In this document: positions 25,377 to 38,600 of the stretch, piece by piece
Position numbering within the stretch: the stretch's first letter is position 1
Layout: each line of letters opens with the position of its first letter
From: Diospyros lotus
Taxonomy: Eukaryota; Streptophyta; Magnoliopsida; Ericales; Ebenaceae
Assembly: GCF_014633365.1 (NCBI RefSeq)
Contig: NC_068347.1
Span: 18,994,433-19,058,432 of the forward strand
DNA: 64,000 nt
Direction: 5' to 3'
The notes under the pieces: generated by a model
What the model was told of the DNA's origin: nothing
Seen by the model: only the letters and a program-made list of their open reading frames with translations
The model's database searches: none
Program-made: the position numbers and the translations under genes

Positions 25377-25824
25377 TACTCAAGTATTGTAACAGCATTA
25401 CTCGAGTAATGCATATAACAAATTTGAATTTCTTCTTTGAAGCCAACATTACTTGAGTGATATGTCTAAGCTACTCAAGCAAGATTAAAATTACCCATTA
25501 CTTGACTAACTTTTTGAGGCTCTCGATTTCCTTATAGGTTATTCAAGGAAAATTTTTTTGTTACTCGACTAACTTTTTAAGCCTCTGTTTTTGTAGGTTA
25601 CTCAAGTAATGTAAAGATATATTACTCAATTAACACTTACATCAAGTTTTTAGTCTTAAAGATTCAATAATATTACTTAACTAATAGGATATATTACTTG
25701 ACTAATTTTCTAAAACTCTCTCTTTCTGTAAGTTACTCAAGTAATGTAAGAATATTACTTGATTAATACTCACATCAATCTTTTAGTCTTAGAAAATTTA
25801 TTGATATTACTTGAGTAATATGAT
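25377..25824 (-). repeat. Cluster of ACTCGAGTAAT-type motifs
   Basis: About a dozen degenerate copies of TACTCGAGTAAT or its half (ACTCAAGTAAT, ACTTGAGTAAT, ACTCGACTAAC, ACTCAATTAAC) occur at irregular spacing. The core is the palindrome CTCGAG; many copies have lost the central CpG to CA or TG. By position this is the U3 part of the minus-oriented LTR that starts at 17346. Confidence 0.7.
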
Positions 25825-26401
25825 GGCCCCGTTTGTTGCAGCTTAATTAAAGAAATTATAGTTTATAACTTTTAAAACTTAGAATAAGTTGTGAACCTGT
25901 TTGCTGCAACTTCTTAGAAGTTGTAATTAAGTAGTTGTGGTGTTTGATACCATAAGTTGTAAAATAACTTATTTTTGTATAATTATCCATAATACCCTTA
26001 GTAATTATAGAATGATAATTTAAAAATTAATTAGTGTATATATATAAGTTTCAAGTGTTATAAAAAAATTAATTAAAGTATAGAGAGAGAGGAAGATGAC
26101 GAGAGAGAGGAAGATATTTGAAAATGGAGATGGCGGTGGAAAAGAAAAATTCATGATTGAGTAGACAAGAGGGTAATTCTTTGTTAAAAATAAGGACAAA
26201 ATTGTCATAAAAATGTAATTATTTAAGCAGAAGTTGTAAAAGTTGGGGTACCCCGGGTTTGAAAAAGTCAGCTTCTACCCTTTCTAAAAACTAGTAGAAG
26301 TTATAAGTTAGAATTCTATAAGTTAAAACAAACACTATATCTCAACTTTTTTGAAGCTAGAAGCTAGAAATTATAGCTTTTAAGCTGCAACAAACAGGGC
26401 C
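25825..26401. mobile_element. 577-bp hAT-like MITE
   Basis: Terminal inverted repeats match over about 21 bp: GGCCCCGTTTGTTGCAGCTTA on the left has GGCCCTGTTTGTTGC as its start on the opposite strand at the right end. Flanking octamers AATATGAT (25817-25824) and GATGTGAT (26402-26409) agree at 6 of 8 positions, with two A/G differences, as expected for an aged 8-bp hAT duplication. No transposase is encoded. The subterminal regions are rich in AGTTATAA/TTATAACT, giving potential hairpins. Confidence 0.8.
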
Positions 26402-26409
26402 GATGTGAT

Positions 26410-27053
26410 GTTCAAGTAATAAGTTAAAATTAATTATAATTTATGTATTAATCGATTGATATATATATTTAAACACTTATAATTTCATTTCAAATCATTT
26501 ATACTAGTCTTGAAACATGTTCCAATATTCTCTACTTGTTATAAAATAGTCAATTTAACTTTTTAGGTGTGAATACTTAGATAATTTTTTAGATTTTATA
26601 TAAATATTTAAATTATATTTTGTTTCAACACCCCATGTTTGTAAGATTTCTTTTATATACACAGCTCATATGTCGGTGCTTAATTTCTTTGAGTTATCTT
26701 TATTTGACACATTTCCTTGAAAGATGTGACAAACCCTTTTACTCTTTCCCTCATCATCATTATTCGACAATGTTTCTCAATTTTACCTCAATATTAACCT
26801 CTAACAGTGAAGGGTAACGGGCCACGACAATTATGGCAAGGCGGAGGCGCCAAGTAAACGGGGAAAATCGAGAGAGAGAGAGACAGTTGCTGTCTCGGCT
26901 TCACAGCCCAAGTGAACGTTAAAATATCTATTTGACTATTTTTTTTCTTTGGTGTCATCTATTATTCTGGTTGCTACTTAAAATCCACGACTCATCATCC
27001 CGCGACAAACCCAGATTCACTGTTCCATCTTCTTTGATTTTGCAAATTTTGCC
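26410..27053 (+). promoter_or_regulatory. Upstream region of the CxxC membrane-protein gene
   Basis: AT-rich sequence with no other gene precedes the start codon at 27054. A GA run (26870-26883) runs into a short stem-loop (GAGACAG and CTGTCTC around a TTG loop). A T run lies near 26940. The transcription start cannot be placed from sequence alone; promoter assignment rests on position. Confidence 0.4.
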
Positions 27054-27477
27054 ATGACAGCACTTCTGCAAATCTCCATCAATCTCCCGGCCTTAAACTC
27101 CTCCTATGGCAATCGAAGCAAGAGACTGCCCACCAACTTTAGTTCCGTTTCAGGAACAGGAATTGGTTCTTTGCATCAAAGGAGGTTCATTTTGAGGGGT
27201 TTTAGGGGGGGATTGTCTTTCCTGAAAGTGAGCAGGGATAGAGATGGGATTTTAGTGAGACAAGAGGGGTTGAAGAGGAAGAAGAAGAAGAAGAGGGTGG
27301 TTTTGGTTAAATTCAATCAAGGGTTTGGCTTCAACGGCGGGGGCGGCGGCGGGGGCGGGAGAGATACCAGCGGCACCGCTAGGGTTTTGGGTAATCTTGC
27401 TTTGGCTATTGGTTTGACTTATCTCTCTATGACTGGCCAGCTTGGCTGGGTGTTGGATGCAATTGTTTCCGTTTGGG

Positions 27478-27522
<45 letters not shown>

Positions 27523-30127
27523 TGGCTTTGTTTATCGTGTGGTTATGATTTCAGATCGAGGTTGTTCATCTTTTAGGTTTACAATCTGTATTTCCTTTGA
27601 CCTTTGATGTTTGTGATAGTTTACTTCTTGAAAACACACCATTGATATCTGTCTAATTGATGTATTTTCATGTTCAGCTTCTAGCAGTGATACTACCAAT
27701 TGTGGGTTTGGGAGCTTTCCTCTGGTGGGCAGGAAGAGATATGGTTCAAGGCAGTGTGAGGCTTCTTCTAACTACTTTTTAAAAATTCCATCTTGCCAGT
27801 GGATGATTGATTTCATTGGGCTGGACTGGATGGAAGTTGCTTAAATTGTAAAAACAGGAAATACAGTTTAAAAAAAAAAAAAACTCAGTGGCAGGGGGAA
27901 AACTCATTGCCGTAACATATGTATGCATGTGGATTCTGAGTACTCAGAAATATGATACTTCCTATAGAGACTCCCTAACAAATTCTATTAACCTTCTGAG
28001 GTAGATTTACCATTTGTGAGACTCTTATCACCCCATTATTATACCCTGTACCAACTACAGCTAAGTTTGGAATAAAGATCTTTTGACTAAAATTCATATC
28101 CCTAGTACATGAGGTTCCCTGATTAGCCTTGGAGGAGGGTTCTCTTTCAGGGGAGGGTTACTAGAGGGTGGGAGAAGGGCCATTTTCCTGTCCCTTCCCA
28201 GTTCCAAACGTGGCATAAATGAAGAGTAAATGGAATTCAACTCCATCCTGCAGTAAGGCTTTTTATCTTTGGGTATGTTTTGTTGACTGCACGCCAAGCG
28301 ACAGAATCAAGTAGTTTGCTGCATATTTTTGCTTTGGTAGTTATCTTCTATTATTTTGTTTTTTTGTCGTTTATTTTCCTTTTTTTTGTAGTTGGCTGCA
28401 TATTTTTGCTTTGGTACTCTTTCTAGATCTAGAACTCTATTATAAAAAGAAAAAAGGAAAAGAAACAACAAAAAAATTTCTTCTACTGGCTGCCAGCACA
28501 GGTACACGTCTGCATCACGATTTATCCACGTGTCCAATTCATATTGTTCTCATGTGACAGATTTTAATTTATGTGCATGTGCCTCTCCATTCGATATTCA
28601 ACTCATTTCTCTTCATCTTGCTGCTTCAAGTTGGATATAGATTAATCACTGAAACTTAAGCCTGATATAGTTAGAAGATTCTCAATTTATGTTCTCATCT
28701 TCCTATAGCTATAGTAGCTTCATTATTGGTGGTATAAATTAATCTATCAACTCATCATCAATGAGATCCTGAATTTGCTTGCTGGATCAGATTTATTCTA
28801 GTCTTTATTATCACTATTATTAGAAGACTCTTGATGGTAAAACAACGAAAATCAGAAAGATTTGGTTCATTCTGTATTTTTGTAACAAAAGCTTTCTTAT
28901 TTGAATAAAGAACAACTGATTTTCCTTGAGAGTGTTTGTTATCAATCTGAAAACTCCAGATTACGTCAAATCAATGTCTCTCGAGTTAAGTAAAAGGAAA
29001 AGAGTAGTTAAATTGAACTTATTATAAAATGAGGGATGGGGAGAGATGGGATTAGAAATTTATTCTCGTAATGTTAGGACCCAGGCAGCACGAACAGTTA
29101 TAAAATCCCCGGCATATTTATGAAAGTGGGGGGTGTTTCCTTGTGAGATTTTGCACCATGATACTGGTTTCTCTCCACATTGTTTAGAGTTTACTGCGAA
29201 AAGAAATCACAAGATGGGAAAACACAGAATATCATTCCTTTTTGGTGGCTTTTGCAAGTAAAAAAAAAAGGTTACCGAACAAGTTTCGTTCTGTTATACA
29301 CTTGCTGATTCCTTTTCCACAACTCTGCCTTCCATGCAGTGTCCAAACTGCAGAAATGAATTTCAGATATTCAGGTAAGATTAGCTATTTTGATGTGAAG
29401 GTAATTTGATCTGACATAATTGTTATGCCTTATAAGTTACTTGACTTCATTTTGAATGCAATTTGCTGCAGATCCGCTGTCAATGATGATTTGCAACTGT
29501 GCCCCTTTTGTAGTCAACCTTTCTCTGGTAACAACACCATCTGACTGTCAGTACACTATAAAATTGAAAACTCTATTATGATGTTGTTTCTTGTATTAGT
29601 GTAAAGACATCTTTATGGAGACTCCCTGGAGGGAGGTTAATCAACACAGCGTTAGTAATCATTTTGTTGTAGCAGTTAGTACAATTAGTCTTTACATGTT
29701 TTCTATATCTGAAAACGTCGACCTCCTTTCAGTGGTAGGCGATGAGTTTGTAAGTGATCCTGTGAAGTTCTCCAACCAATCTACTACTTTTGGAGAAGTA
29801 TTTAGCAATTTCTCTTCTCGCTCCAACTCCAAGAAAGGTACTTCTTTACAGGACTTGCTTGGAGAGATGTATATATGTATGTATGTATAGTTATTTTTTG
29901 TAGTTTACTTGTTCATTCTGTATGTCCCGCCTTGAATTTCTAAATCAAGAATATAAGAAACAAAAAAAATCAACATTTTATAACAAATTTATGTTTTCTT
30001 CTTCAAGTCCTAAGTTGTGGGTTTTCAGAATTGACATGTTCCCAAATTTGTTATGGTTGGTTGTGCAGAAAAGGATTTTTCTACAGCAGTTGTTGATGTT
30101 GAAGCTGATGTAAAAGATGTAGACTGA
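27054..30127 (+). CDS. Plastid-type two-CxxC membrane protein, six exons, 251 aa
   Basis: The exons are 27054-27476, 27678-27755, 29340-29374, 29472-29527, 29733-29837 and 30069-30127. All junctions are GT-AG and the frame stays open for 252 codons including TGA. Residues 1-60 are Ser/Arg-rich and acid-poor, like a chloroplast transit peptide. A Lys run (about 75-81) and a Gly run (95-102) follow. Two hydrophobic segments (about 111-127 and 138-160, ending FLWWAGRDMV) should span a membrane. Two zinc-binding CxxC pairs follow: CPNC (168-171, exon 3) and CPFC (189-192, exon 4). The tail is hydrophilic and acidic (VDVEADVKDVD). I recognise it as a conserved plant protein of unknown role. The layout resembles thylakoid-anchored DnaJ-type zinc-finger proteins without a J domain, but a specific name is not justified. 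Exon 1 read past its splice site gives a false 164-aa frame. Confidence 0.88.
27480..27519 (+). repeat. (CT)n microsatellite at the start of intron 1
   Basis: About 20 CT units begin three bases after the 5' splice site of intron 1. Length variation here could affect splice-site use. Confidence 0.95.
27756..29339 (+). other. Long intron 2 of the CxxC membrane-protein gene
   Basis: 1.58 kb of T-rich sequence lies between donor GTGAGG and acceptor CCATGCAG. It contains no open frame or repeat boundary that I can support. Confidence 0.7.
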
Positions 30128-32300
30128 AGCTTCCCTTTATAATGCAATCATCCCATATGGTAAGTATATTTCATTTGGAAATAAAGGATCATAATTCCTT
30201 AAAAACAACACCAACACCATAGCCACAACCATCCCCAATAGATAGAGGCACTTGCCACTAGTTTTTTCTTTTTCTTTTTGGATTGGGTACTTGCCACTGT
30301 TTGGCGGGTAAAGAAGACTGGAAGAAGGATATTGTTTCAGAAAAGTAACAACTATAGACTAGATATTCTTGTTCTGGGTGAACATTAGAATTTAGAAGAG
30401 AGAGCAAAACTGGGGAAATATGTATTCTGGGAGAACTTTTATCGTACATGTCTTCAAGGAAACTATGTGAAGAACTGAATCAAATTTTCTCTTAGTCATG
30501 TCAAATGTTCCAAGGTGAGATGAAGACATTGCCTTGGAAGTTGGAATTTTGGTTTGAAACAATGGGATTTGTAACCTAGGTAATTTTAAGAGACATATTA
30601 CCTTGGAATTCTAGTTCAGGGAATGGAAGTTACAACCTAAATTTTAAGAGAGATTTCTTGCCAAAATGGCCATTCCCATTTTGTGAGATAACTTCTCAAA
30701 TTCAAATCTAATAGAGATTTAGACCCTTGGACAAAACCCAATCTGATTGTAAATAGTAGATATGTATATGAGATTTATCTATCTACTATCTATATAAAAG
30801 AATAGGAGACCTAATCCCATTAAAGTTGTCGTCTATAATGGTTGATGAGACACAACACAGTAATATTTAAAAATGTGCCACGACTTGAAAATCAAAGTCT
30901 CTAGAGTGCTAGTGATTCATTATCTGGAATTTGTGAGGTTTAGGATGGTGTTCAGTTTTACCTTTGCAAATAATGTCACGCAAGGGTTTGGTTTTGTAAT
31001 TTCTTTGTGTAAAACTACATATTAAGTGAATATTTTTCATCGTTGTGAAATTATGGACGCAGACATTAAGCTCAATTCACGGTACGTTTCTATGCTGTTT
31101 TCTCTTCATTTCTGTATGATGTACGCCATCTGATCTTAATTCATTTCACTCTACCTAGTGAGATGAAGGCTCATGACATTTGTCATTGTATGGGGCCTAT
31201 GGGCCTATTCATAATTTAATGTATGTGCTGTGTAAGGCCTCTGATTTTTTTATTTTATTTTTTTTGCATGGGCCTGGCATTTCAGAACTCAACCTGTGTC
31301 TCTGTGCCATGGTTAAGTTGTCAAGATTGCATAATTTTGCAAATTAAACCAATGGAAACTGAATTCTCACATTGTATTTTTTGCATTCTCAATATGCCCA
31401 TGGCTTCAAAGCTCTGTCATTGGTGTTTCCTTTCTCTGTATATTTTAATTTGTCTTCTAAATCTTATTCTCTCTTCATTCCATCTTCTTTTTGTTCCTTG
31501 GTCACATGAACATATCCTAACGTAGTAGTTGTAGTATAAAGGCTTGATGTATTTGTCGTCGTTATTGTTGTCACAGATGTACCTCTATACCATACCTTAG
31601 TCCAAGTCAAAAAGCTGCAATGCGAAAAACAAGCGTCTGCCTATAGCTCTGATTTAGAGGACACGCATGAAGATGATGCAGAGGGCTGCTAGCGCTTTTG
31701 CAATTGTGATCGATCCACATCTTTAATCTCAAGATTTCCTGCACCACCCTTGTATATTACCATTACTTCTGTAAAGTCTATTATTGTTTGGCATGTGGCA
31801 TAGCTGTCAATACTGCACCTCACCTGACACTGTATCCAAATTTTAAATTACTGCTACCATACGGGAGGACTTGAACTATTTGGCTTGGGTAGGCTAGAGC
31901 ATTTTTACCCATTTGATAATAGTGACCCACTCGCTCCACTCCTACATCCATCTCGCCTAAGGTGTGAAACATACCGAACGATTTTGTTGAACTATTGTGT
32001 CAAGACATTAAGTTGTGAGCAGTGCGAGCAAGAGCCCAAAAACAAAATTAAAATTAAAATAATTGATGATCTTTTTTCTCCTTCTGTGGTTCAATAACGA
32101 TGAAAACAAGGGATTGACAAATAACTAAATTTTGACTAGTTCACAACATGAGAAGAGAAAAAATAAAGATATTTTCAGTCTTAAATTTTTTTAACATTTG
32201 TAAAATAATTATAGAGAAAAAAATGTAGTTAAAATTGCAAAGTGAACATTTTTTTTTGTCATTAAAATATTAGGGGCATCTATCCTTTTATCAAAATTTA
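30128..32300. other. 3' flank of the CxxC gene and intergenic space
   Basis: After the TGA comes T-rich sequence that should include the 3' untranslated region, then about 2 kb without a recognisable gene. A possible orphan exon lies at 31577-31692 (listed separately). A TCTATCTACTATCTATATAAAAG-like sequence near 30777 looks superficially like a Helitron 5' end, but no 3' partner was seen. Confidence 0.4.
31577..31692 (+). other. Possible orphan terminal exon
   Basis: After a splice-acceptor-like GTTGTCACAG the plus strand is open for about 38 codons (VPLYHTLVQVKKLQCEKQAS, then an Asp/Glu-rich end) to TAG. The composition is like real coding sequence, with Lys/Gln/Glu amphipathic character and an acidic tail. 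It could be an alternative last exon of the CxxC gene upstream or a relic of another gene. No protein family is recognised. Confidence 0.3.
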
Positions 32301-32613
32301 GAACGTCCCGACTCAGAGTGTAATTTAGATATGATTTCAAGAGGGCAGCAGCAACAGCAAAGCACGATCAGAACATATACTTAAAGATGTGAGTATTTCA
32401 ATCAAAACCAAACCATAACAAGGAAAACTTGAACATGCGTAGTAGTAAACTTGCGGTAGCAGTCACCAGTGGTTACTCTTCAAGGGCTCCTCCATCTACG
32501 GACAAAAACGGAATGTCCAACAACTAAGAAGACAACCTCGTGCAGTGCAGGTGAGAAGCTGAAGCCCAAATGAACAGCATTTTCTTTATTTCAGATCATG
32601 CTTGTTGCTGATT

Positions 32614-35600
32614 TCAGTGCGATGCTTCTCCAATTTTCTGCAAAATGATAAAAGACAAATTGGAGGCCGTTACCATCATCAATCAGGAGACCTTGATTCT
32701 GTTGTCACCATGAGGGTGACTTTGCCAATCTGACAGGGTAGGTGGATCTTAATATTTCATAGAACTGAAGTACCTCTTCTTTCTTTTCCTTTTTGCCTCC
32801 TGTGAAGAATTTGTAACCACTATAGAAAACTAAGCCCCAGCCGGTTAGAGAGACTATCACAAACTGCAAAACATAAAAGAGTTTCGAATTTGCGTTAAAA
32901 ATAATCGACCAGGGTCCTGTTTGTTACTTGTTAGGGGGTCCAAACCTACTGACAAGAAAGAGGCAGTGGAAGTGAAAAGAATCGATAACATAAGATAAAA
33001 CAATGCAAAAAAAGAATTAAGATAGATAATAGAACACAACAATTGTTGAACAATCATACAATTGTTAAACAATCATAAATTAGATCTAACAATAAGGTTA
33101 GTGTATTAGTAGCACTCCACTTGCTGAATCTAAGAAAGACCAGTCTGCTAAATCCTAGCACAGCTTCTCCAAGAACCTCTGTTTGGAAATATAAGACCTC
33201 AATATGAGCATGCAAGGACAGTACTCGGTGTGGATTACAAGTTCAGCACTTGTGGATCAAATTGACCAACTAATTACTGAAAGGCTGTTAGGATTCAAGG
33301 TAATATTAATGTCAATGATGTTGGTACCAAATCTGGAAAAAGTACACAATGCATGGTGTTATATCAATAGGTTAATTTTTTATGAATGCATTAATTAGAG
33401 TTATCCACTGCCGGTTCCAAGCCCGGGCCTAGATAAAGGAGGAGGGTTGCGTTAGGTAGCCGACAGCTAGCGTAAAACCTAGTCGGATTTAAATATGAAT
33501 TCTAGACAAACTATTTATTGGGGTGTAACCCACATAGCCGACCCCACATAGTGGGATAAAGGCTGGATATGTTGTATGTATGTAATTAGAGTTTATCATG
33601 CTGCATGCAAGTTTGGTTGATGGCAAGAAAATTATAAGATAAAATAACACCAACTAAACCCCAAATTTATTTCAAATGCATCAGCAAAGTAAAATAATCA
33701 CCTAGATGGAAACTCTCACATGGGAAGGGATAAACTACAATTGGAAGCAACACAAAAGTAAAAATAATCAAATATATCAGATTTATAAGAACCTTTCACT
33801 TTCATGGACGTGGCTTCTCCACATAGGACACTGCTTACATTTGTCCTCCTAAAACCCTATAAGGGTGGAAGCTTTTGTACTAGGTTGCCTTACAAACAGT
33901 TCACTTTGTTGATTTATCAAATTTTTGGCCAACAAAATTAGACTTGAAAATTCTCATGAACCATCAATAGGGAAAACTAGAAGACAGCACATACTAGCTG
34001 TGACCAAGTGCCAACAAAGTTTGTTGGATAATTGGATAGTATCTCCTTTGAAAGGACCTTTATTCCAAAATCAGCAGTATAGATATGATGTCACTGATAA
34101 ACAGAAGATACAACACCTGACGCACATCCACATCTAAATCCATCCATAGCTGATAACATAAATACTGAGTCATATAGTGGCTTTTCATATAAGTTATACT
34201 CTTGCAGTGACTTTGAGCAAGTATACTATATCCCCATGCAACTATCATAAATTTTGGAGCAAGTATTAAGGATAGATCTTGATATGCCAATTTTATTTTT
34301 TTGTCAAAAATAGCCTAAGAGATACAGATAGACACAAACATGTCGATGCTATAATTTTCAAAAATATTAGGACATGGCAGACAAGGGAGATGTCAGTATA
34401 TATTTTATATATATGCATAAAAATAACTCATGTCTTACAAGGGAAGAAATAATTGAACTAAGTGTATTGAGAATTTGAGAGATTCCCTCAACTACAGCTG
34501 ATTCGAAACTTGGGTAAAGGAAGGTTACTTTTTCATGTACCCAACAACTAATGTAAAACTCGTCAAACAAAAACATCATAAATTCTAAACAAACCTTGGG
34601 GGATTAAGACTTGTGGGGTTTTTTTTTCCTCTTGTTAAAATTTTCTAACTGAGGGGGCCCCAATAAATATAAATATAAACTATTTCTATTTTACAGTTTC
34701 TTTTTAATTTATCTTTTTTATATTAACAATATGGTTCTAATTTCTAGGTGATGCACGCACAAAATCTCACAATGGACATAAGTATCTCCATTAATAAAGC
34801 ATCTGTCCAAGTGTCTATTAAGTATCCAGTAGTAAAAATAAAAAGTAAGATGACACATTTTGAAAGGTGCCTAGCCACATTTGGAAATGTTCAAGAAGTG
34901 TCCCAAAAACATGTTTGAAGCTTGATATAAGTAATACCTCCATGCTTGTTAGGAAGACCTACCTAAGTATCAAGCATGGAATATGGAATCCGAATTAAGA
35001 GTCATTGTTATACTTTAAAACAGAAATTGGTGTCTAGTAAACTAGCTGCAGAAGATCTATCCAGTGCCAAATAAAATTTTGGATAATTCCAATTCAAAAC
35101 CTAGATATTATGCTGCAAATTATATCATGTGCCATCAAAAGGAAAACAAGTAAAAGTAACACTCACGTGCTCTTCTTTCCATTTAGATGGGTTCATAGGA
35201 TCCTGCCAAAAATTCACCCTTGGAGGTCCGTGATGATCTGCAATAAAAGCAACAAAAAATATCACTATGACCCAATTTGCTACAAAAGATATCATTTGGG
35301 GGGTTAGGAGGTAGATTGGAGATCCAATATGTTGGTCTCACAAGTCCCCATGTTTTGGACAGGAAACTCCATCCCAACTAAAGTCCAGACCAGATGCCTA
35401 ATCCCCAAAATGGGGGATTCATTGTACAATGTGTTATTAATCACAACCCTCCAACCATAGGTTAAGAATTAAGGTAGCATGCCTTGGGCTAGTTCACCAT
35501 CCCAACTTAGCCAATGATAGTAGTCCATATTTTTCTCCTTCCCTAATTCTAATCCTGCCTCACACCTCAAGGAAACACAGTACGAATAATCCCATTGAGA

Positions 35601-38600
35601 TATTTCAGTCACATGGTATATGTAATCCCATGAATTACCCCAATTGTACAGTTCCAACAAAGGTGGCCTTAGATACATGTTTCAGAAGTTCAGAATAAAG
35701 TATAGGCAATATATTGTTTCTCCAACCAATTCACGTGATAAAATCCATGCTTTGCCACTTTTAAGTTTCATGTTAATAGGGCAAAACTCTAAAACTTTAA
35801 TTAATTTATCAAGTAGCAGAGCACTTTGTCAGGCCCTCTGGGCTTGACAGGTAATTTTGAGTAGATTTTAGGAACTTTGGAAGAAGGATGTGTCACAGTA
35901 GACAAGAGAAACACCTTGAATCAGTGTGATTCAAGGGCGGACAGAGATAGCAAGAGGGGGAAAGAGAAACAGAATGGCTAATTAGGGAGGAGAATATGAG
36001 AATAGAGAGGGAGAATGGAGAAAAAAGTTCTTAATCATTCGATATCCTCTCTCCATCGGAGGAGGAGTTAATATACTCGCTCGGTGGGGGGAATCTCGCC
36101 CATTCAAGCGGTTACAACCGATTACCTTTGTCCATTTCCCTAACAAATTCCTTGTCTTTTTCTCGGGCCTTACACGTGGCCTGACACCTAACTGAATGCT
36201 AGCTGGAACGGGAATATACTGACGGAAATAATCAATTACAATGTAACAGAAAATTAACTATGCTAAAAGCAAAAATTTAAAAGGTAGCAGCAGCAGGTTC
36301 GTGACAACTTTTCCCCCCTTGAAATGTTTCTTGTTCTCAAGAAACGTTAAGGAGGCTTGCAGCTCCTAGGAAACGTTGCAGTAGACTTGGAAGATACTCC
36401 CAGGTGTTATTGTGAGTGCCCTCTCGCCCAAAACTTGAATGAGGGGAACCCCTTGGTTGTAAATCACTCTTCTATCTATGATAGCCTTCGGCTCCTTCTG
36501 ATCATCCTTCTCCTTCCCCTTAGGTAGTGTTGGCAAAGCTGAATTGACTTGTTCGGTCCCGATGGATTTCTTAAGGAGAGATACATAAAAAATCGGGTGT
36601 ATGTTAGTACCTTCCGGTAGCTGAAGTTTATAGGCCACTTTACCTATCTTTTCTGTTATGGTGAACGGGCCAAAGTACTTGGGGCTTAATTTAGTGACGG
36701 GCTTCTGGCTGATGGACTTCAAATGCTAGTACCTTAGCCGCAAGTATACTTGCTTGCCCACCTCAAACTCTCGGTCGCTTCTCTTCCTATCCGCAAATTG
36801 TTTCATCCTGTTCCTAACAGAGGCCAACTCCTGTTTTAGTTGTTGCACCACTTCCCTCCTCTGTTGCAGGTGGTCATCCACTGATAGTTCTGTAAAGGGC
36901 CCTCCTACAGCTGGCAGCAGCGGGGGTTTAAACCCATACAATGCTTCATAGGGAGACATCTTTAAGGCTGAGTGATATGTGGAATTATACCACCATTGGG
37001 CTAAGGGGAGCCACTTATGCCAGTGCTTTGGCTGCATGATACACATGCATCTCAAGTAGGTTTCTAGTACCTGATTCACTCGTTCCGTTTGCCCATCCGT
37101 TTGTGGATGGTAGGCTGTTGACATATTGAGCCGTATTCCCATTGATCCTATGAGCTCTTGCCAAAAACGGCCAGTAAACACACAATCTAAGACAATGGTT
37201 CCTGGTACTCCATATTGGGAAACAACCCTGTCCATGAACAACCGAGCCACTTCCTTGGCCGTGTAAGGGTGGGCTAACCCAATAAACTGAGCGAATTTGG
37301 TAAACCTGTCCACCACCACCATCACACTGTCTTTTCCTTCTGACTTAGGCATTCCTTCGACAAAGTCCATGGCCACGCTAGTCCAAGCTCTGTCTGGTAG
37401 AAGGCAGAGATTGTAGGAGACCCAGGTAGGCCACATTTTCCAGCTTGCACCTTTTGCATGTATCGCACTCTAACACAAACTTTTTGACATCACTCCTCAA
37501 GTTAGGCCAGTGGAATATCTGCTTAATCCTCAGGTAGGTATTTTGAATACCGGAATGCCCACCCACTGGTGACTCATGTAGAGTTTGCAATATTTTCTGT
37601 TTGAGGTTTCCTCCATTCCCTATTACAATCCTCCCCTTGTATCTCAACAGCCCTTCTGTTAAGGTGTAGCCGTTAGCCCTTCTTGGAGATACCACCGCTT
37701 CTTTTAACATCTTCTTCATCTGCTCATCATCAGCATAACTATCAATCACCTCCTGACACCATGCCAGCACTACCGCAGTAATTGCTGAAGTGTTGCCCTC
37801 TTCTTGGCGCCTTGATAGGGCATCAGCTACCACATTTTCCTTGCCCCTCCTATATTGTATCGAATAATCGAGCCCCATCAACTTAGCCATCCCTTTTTTC
37901 TGCAGTTGAGTGTGTAATTTTTGCTATAATAGAAACTTGAGACTCTCATGATCTGTTTTAATAATGAATCTACTGCCCTCTAAATAATACCTCCATTTCT
38001 CCACTGACATCAGCACTGCTAAGAACTCATTTTCATAGATACTTAACCCCAAATGCCTTGTGCGTAGGGCCTGGCTCAAAAATGCCAGCGGTCTACCCCT
38101 CTGTAGGAGAACTGCTCCAATGCCTACCCCACATGCATCAGTTTCCAGTGTAAAGGGTTCGTTGAAATCAGGTAACCCTAGAGTGGGGACTGTTCCCATT
38201 GCTTCCTTGAGCTTTTGGAAAGCCTCCTCGGCCTCCTTTCCCCACTTGAAATTACCCTTCTTCAATAGTTATGTTAGTGGCCGACTCAACACCCCATAAC
38301 CTTTTACAAACCTCCTGTAATAGCCGGTTAAACCAAGGAATCCTCTTAATGCCTTAAGGGTTGTAGGTTTGGGCCAATTGAGCATAGCTTCGATCTTCCT
38401 CGGGTCTGTTTTCACCCCTTCTCCAGAGATTAGATGACCCAAATATTCTACTTGGCTTTGGCCGAAAGAACACTTAGACCTTTTGATGAACAGCTGATTG
38501 GATCGAAGGACCTCTAGGGTAGTTTTCAAGTGCTTTAAATGCTGGTCAAGGGAGGGACTATACACAAGAATATCATCAAAGAAGACTAGTATAAACTTCC

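Larger units (their letters stand above)
17346..25824 (-). repeat. Sirevirus-like LTR remnant, minus orientation, interrupted by a young copia element
   Basis: The outer parts 17346-18176 and 25372-25824 are brought together by the CATAT duplication of the inserted copia element. The left part starts TGTTAGCTTAAAGATGGGGTG, the same kind of U5 end as the Sirevirus LTR at 57081 (TGTTAGTTC...GGGGGGTG). Both then reach an 'ATTTTATAGTGGTT'-like block, here near 17450. The right part is rich in ACTCGAGTAAT-like motifs, where a minus-oriented U3 would lie. The U3 outer end was not found; the hAT-like MITE begins at 25825. Confidence 0.55.

Noticed and set aside
30777..30807. Helitron-like 5' terminus (TCTATCTACTATC... 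followed by TATAAAAG)
   Set aside because: No CTRR 3' end with preceding hairpin, no Rep/helicase coding region and no AT insertion site could be recognised.
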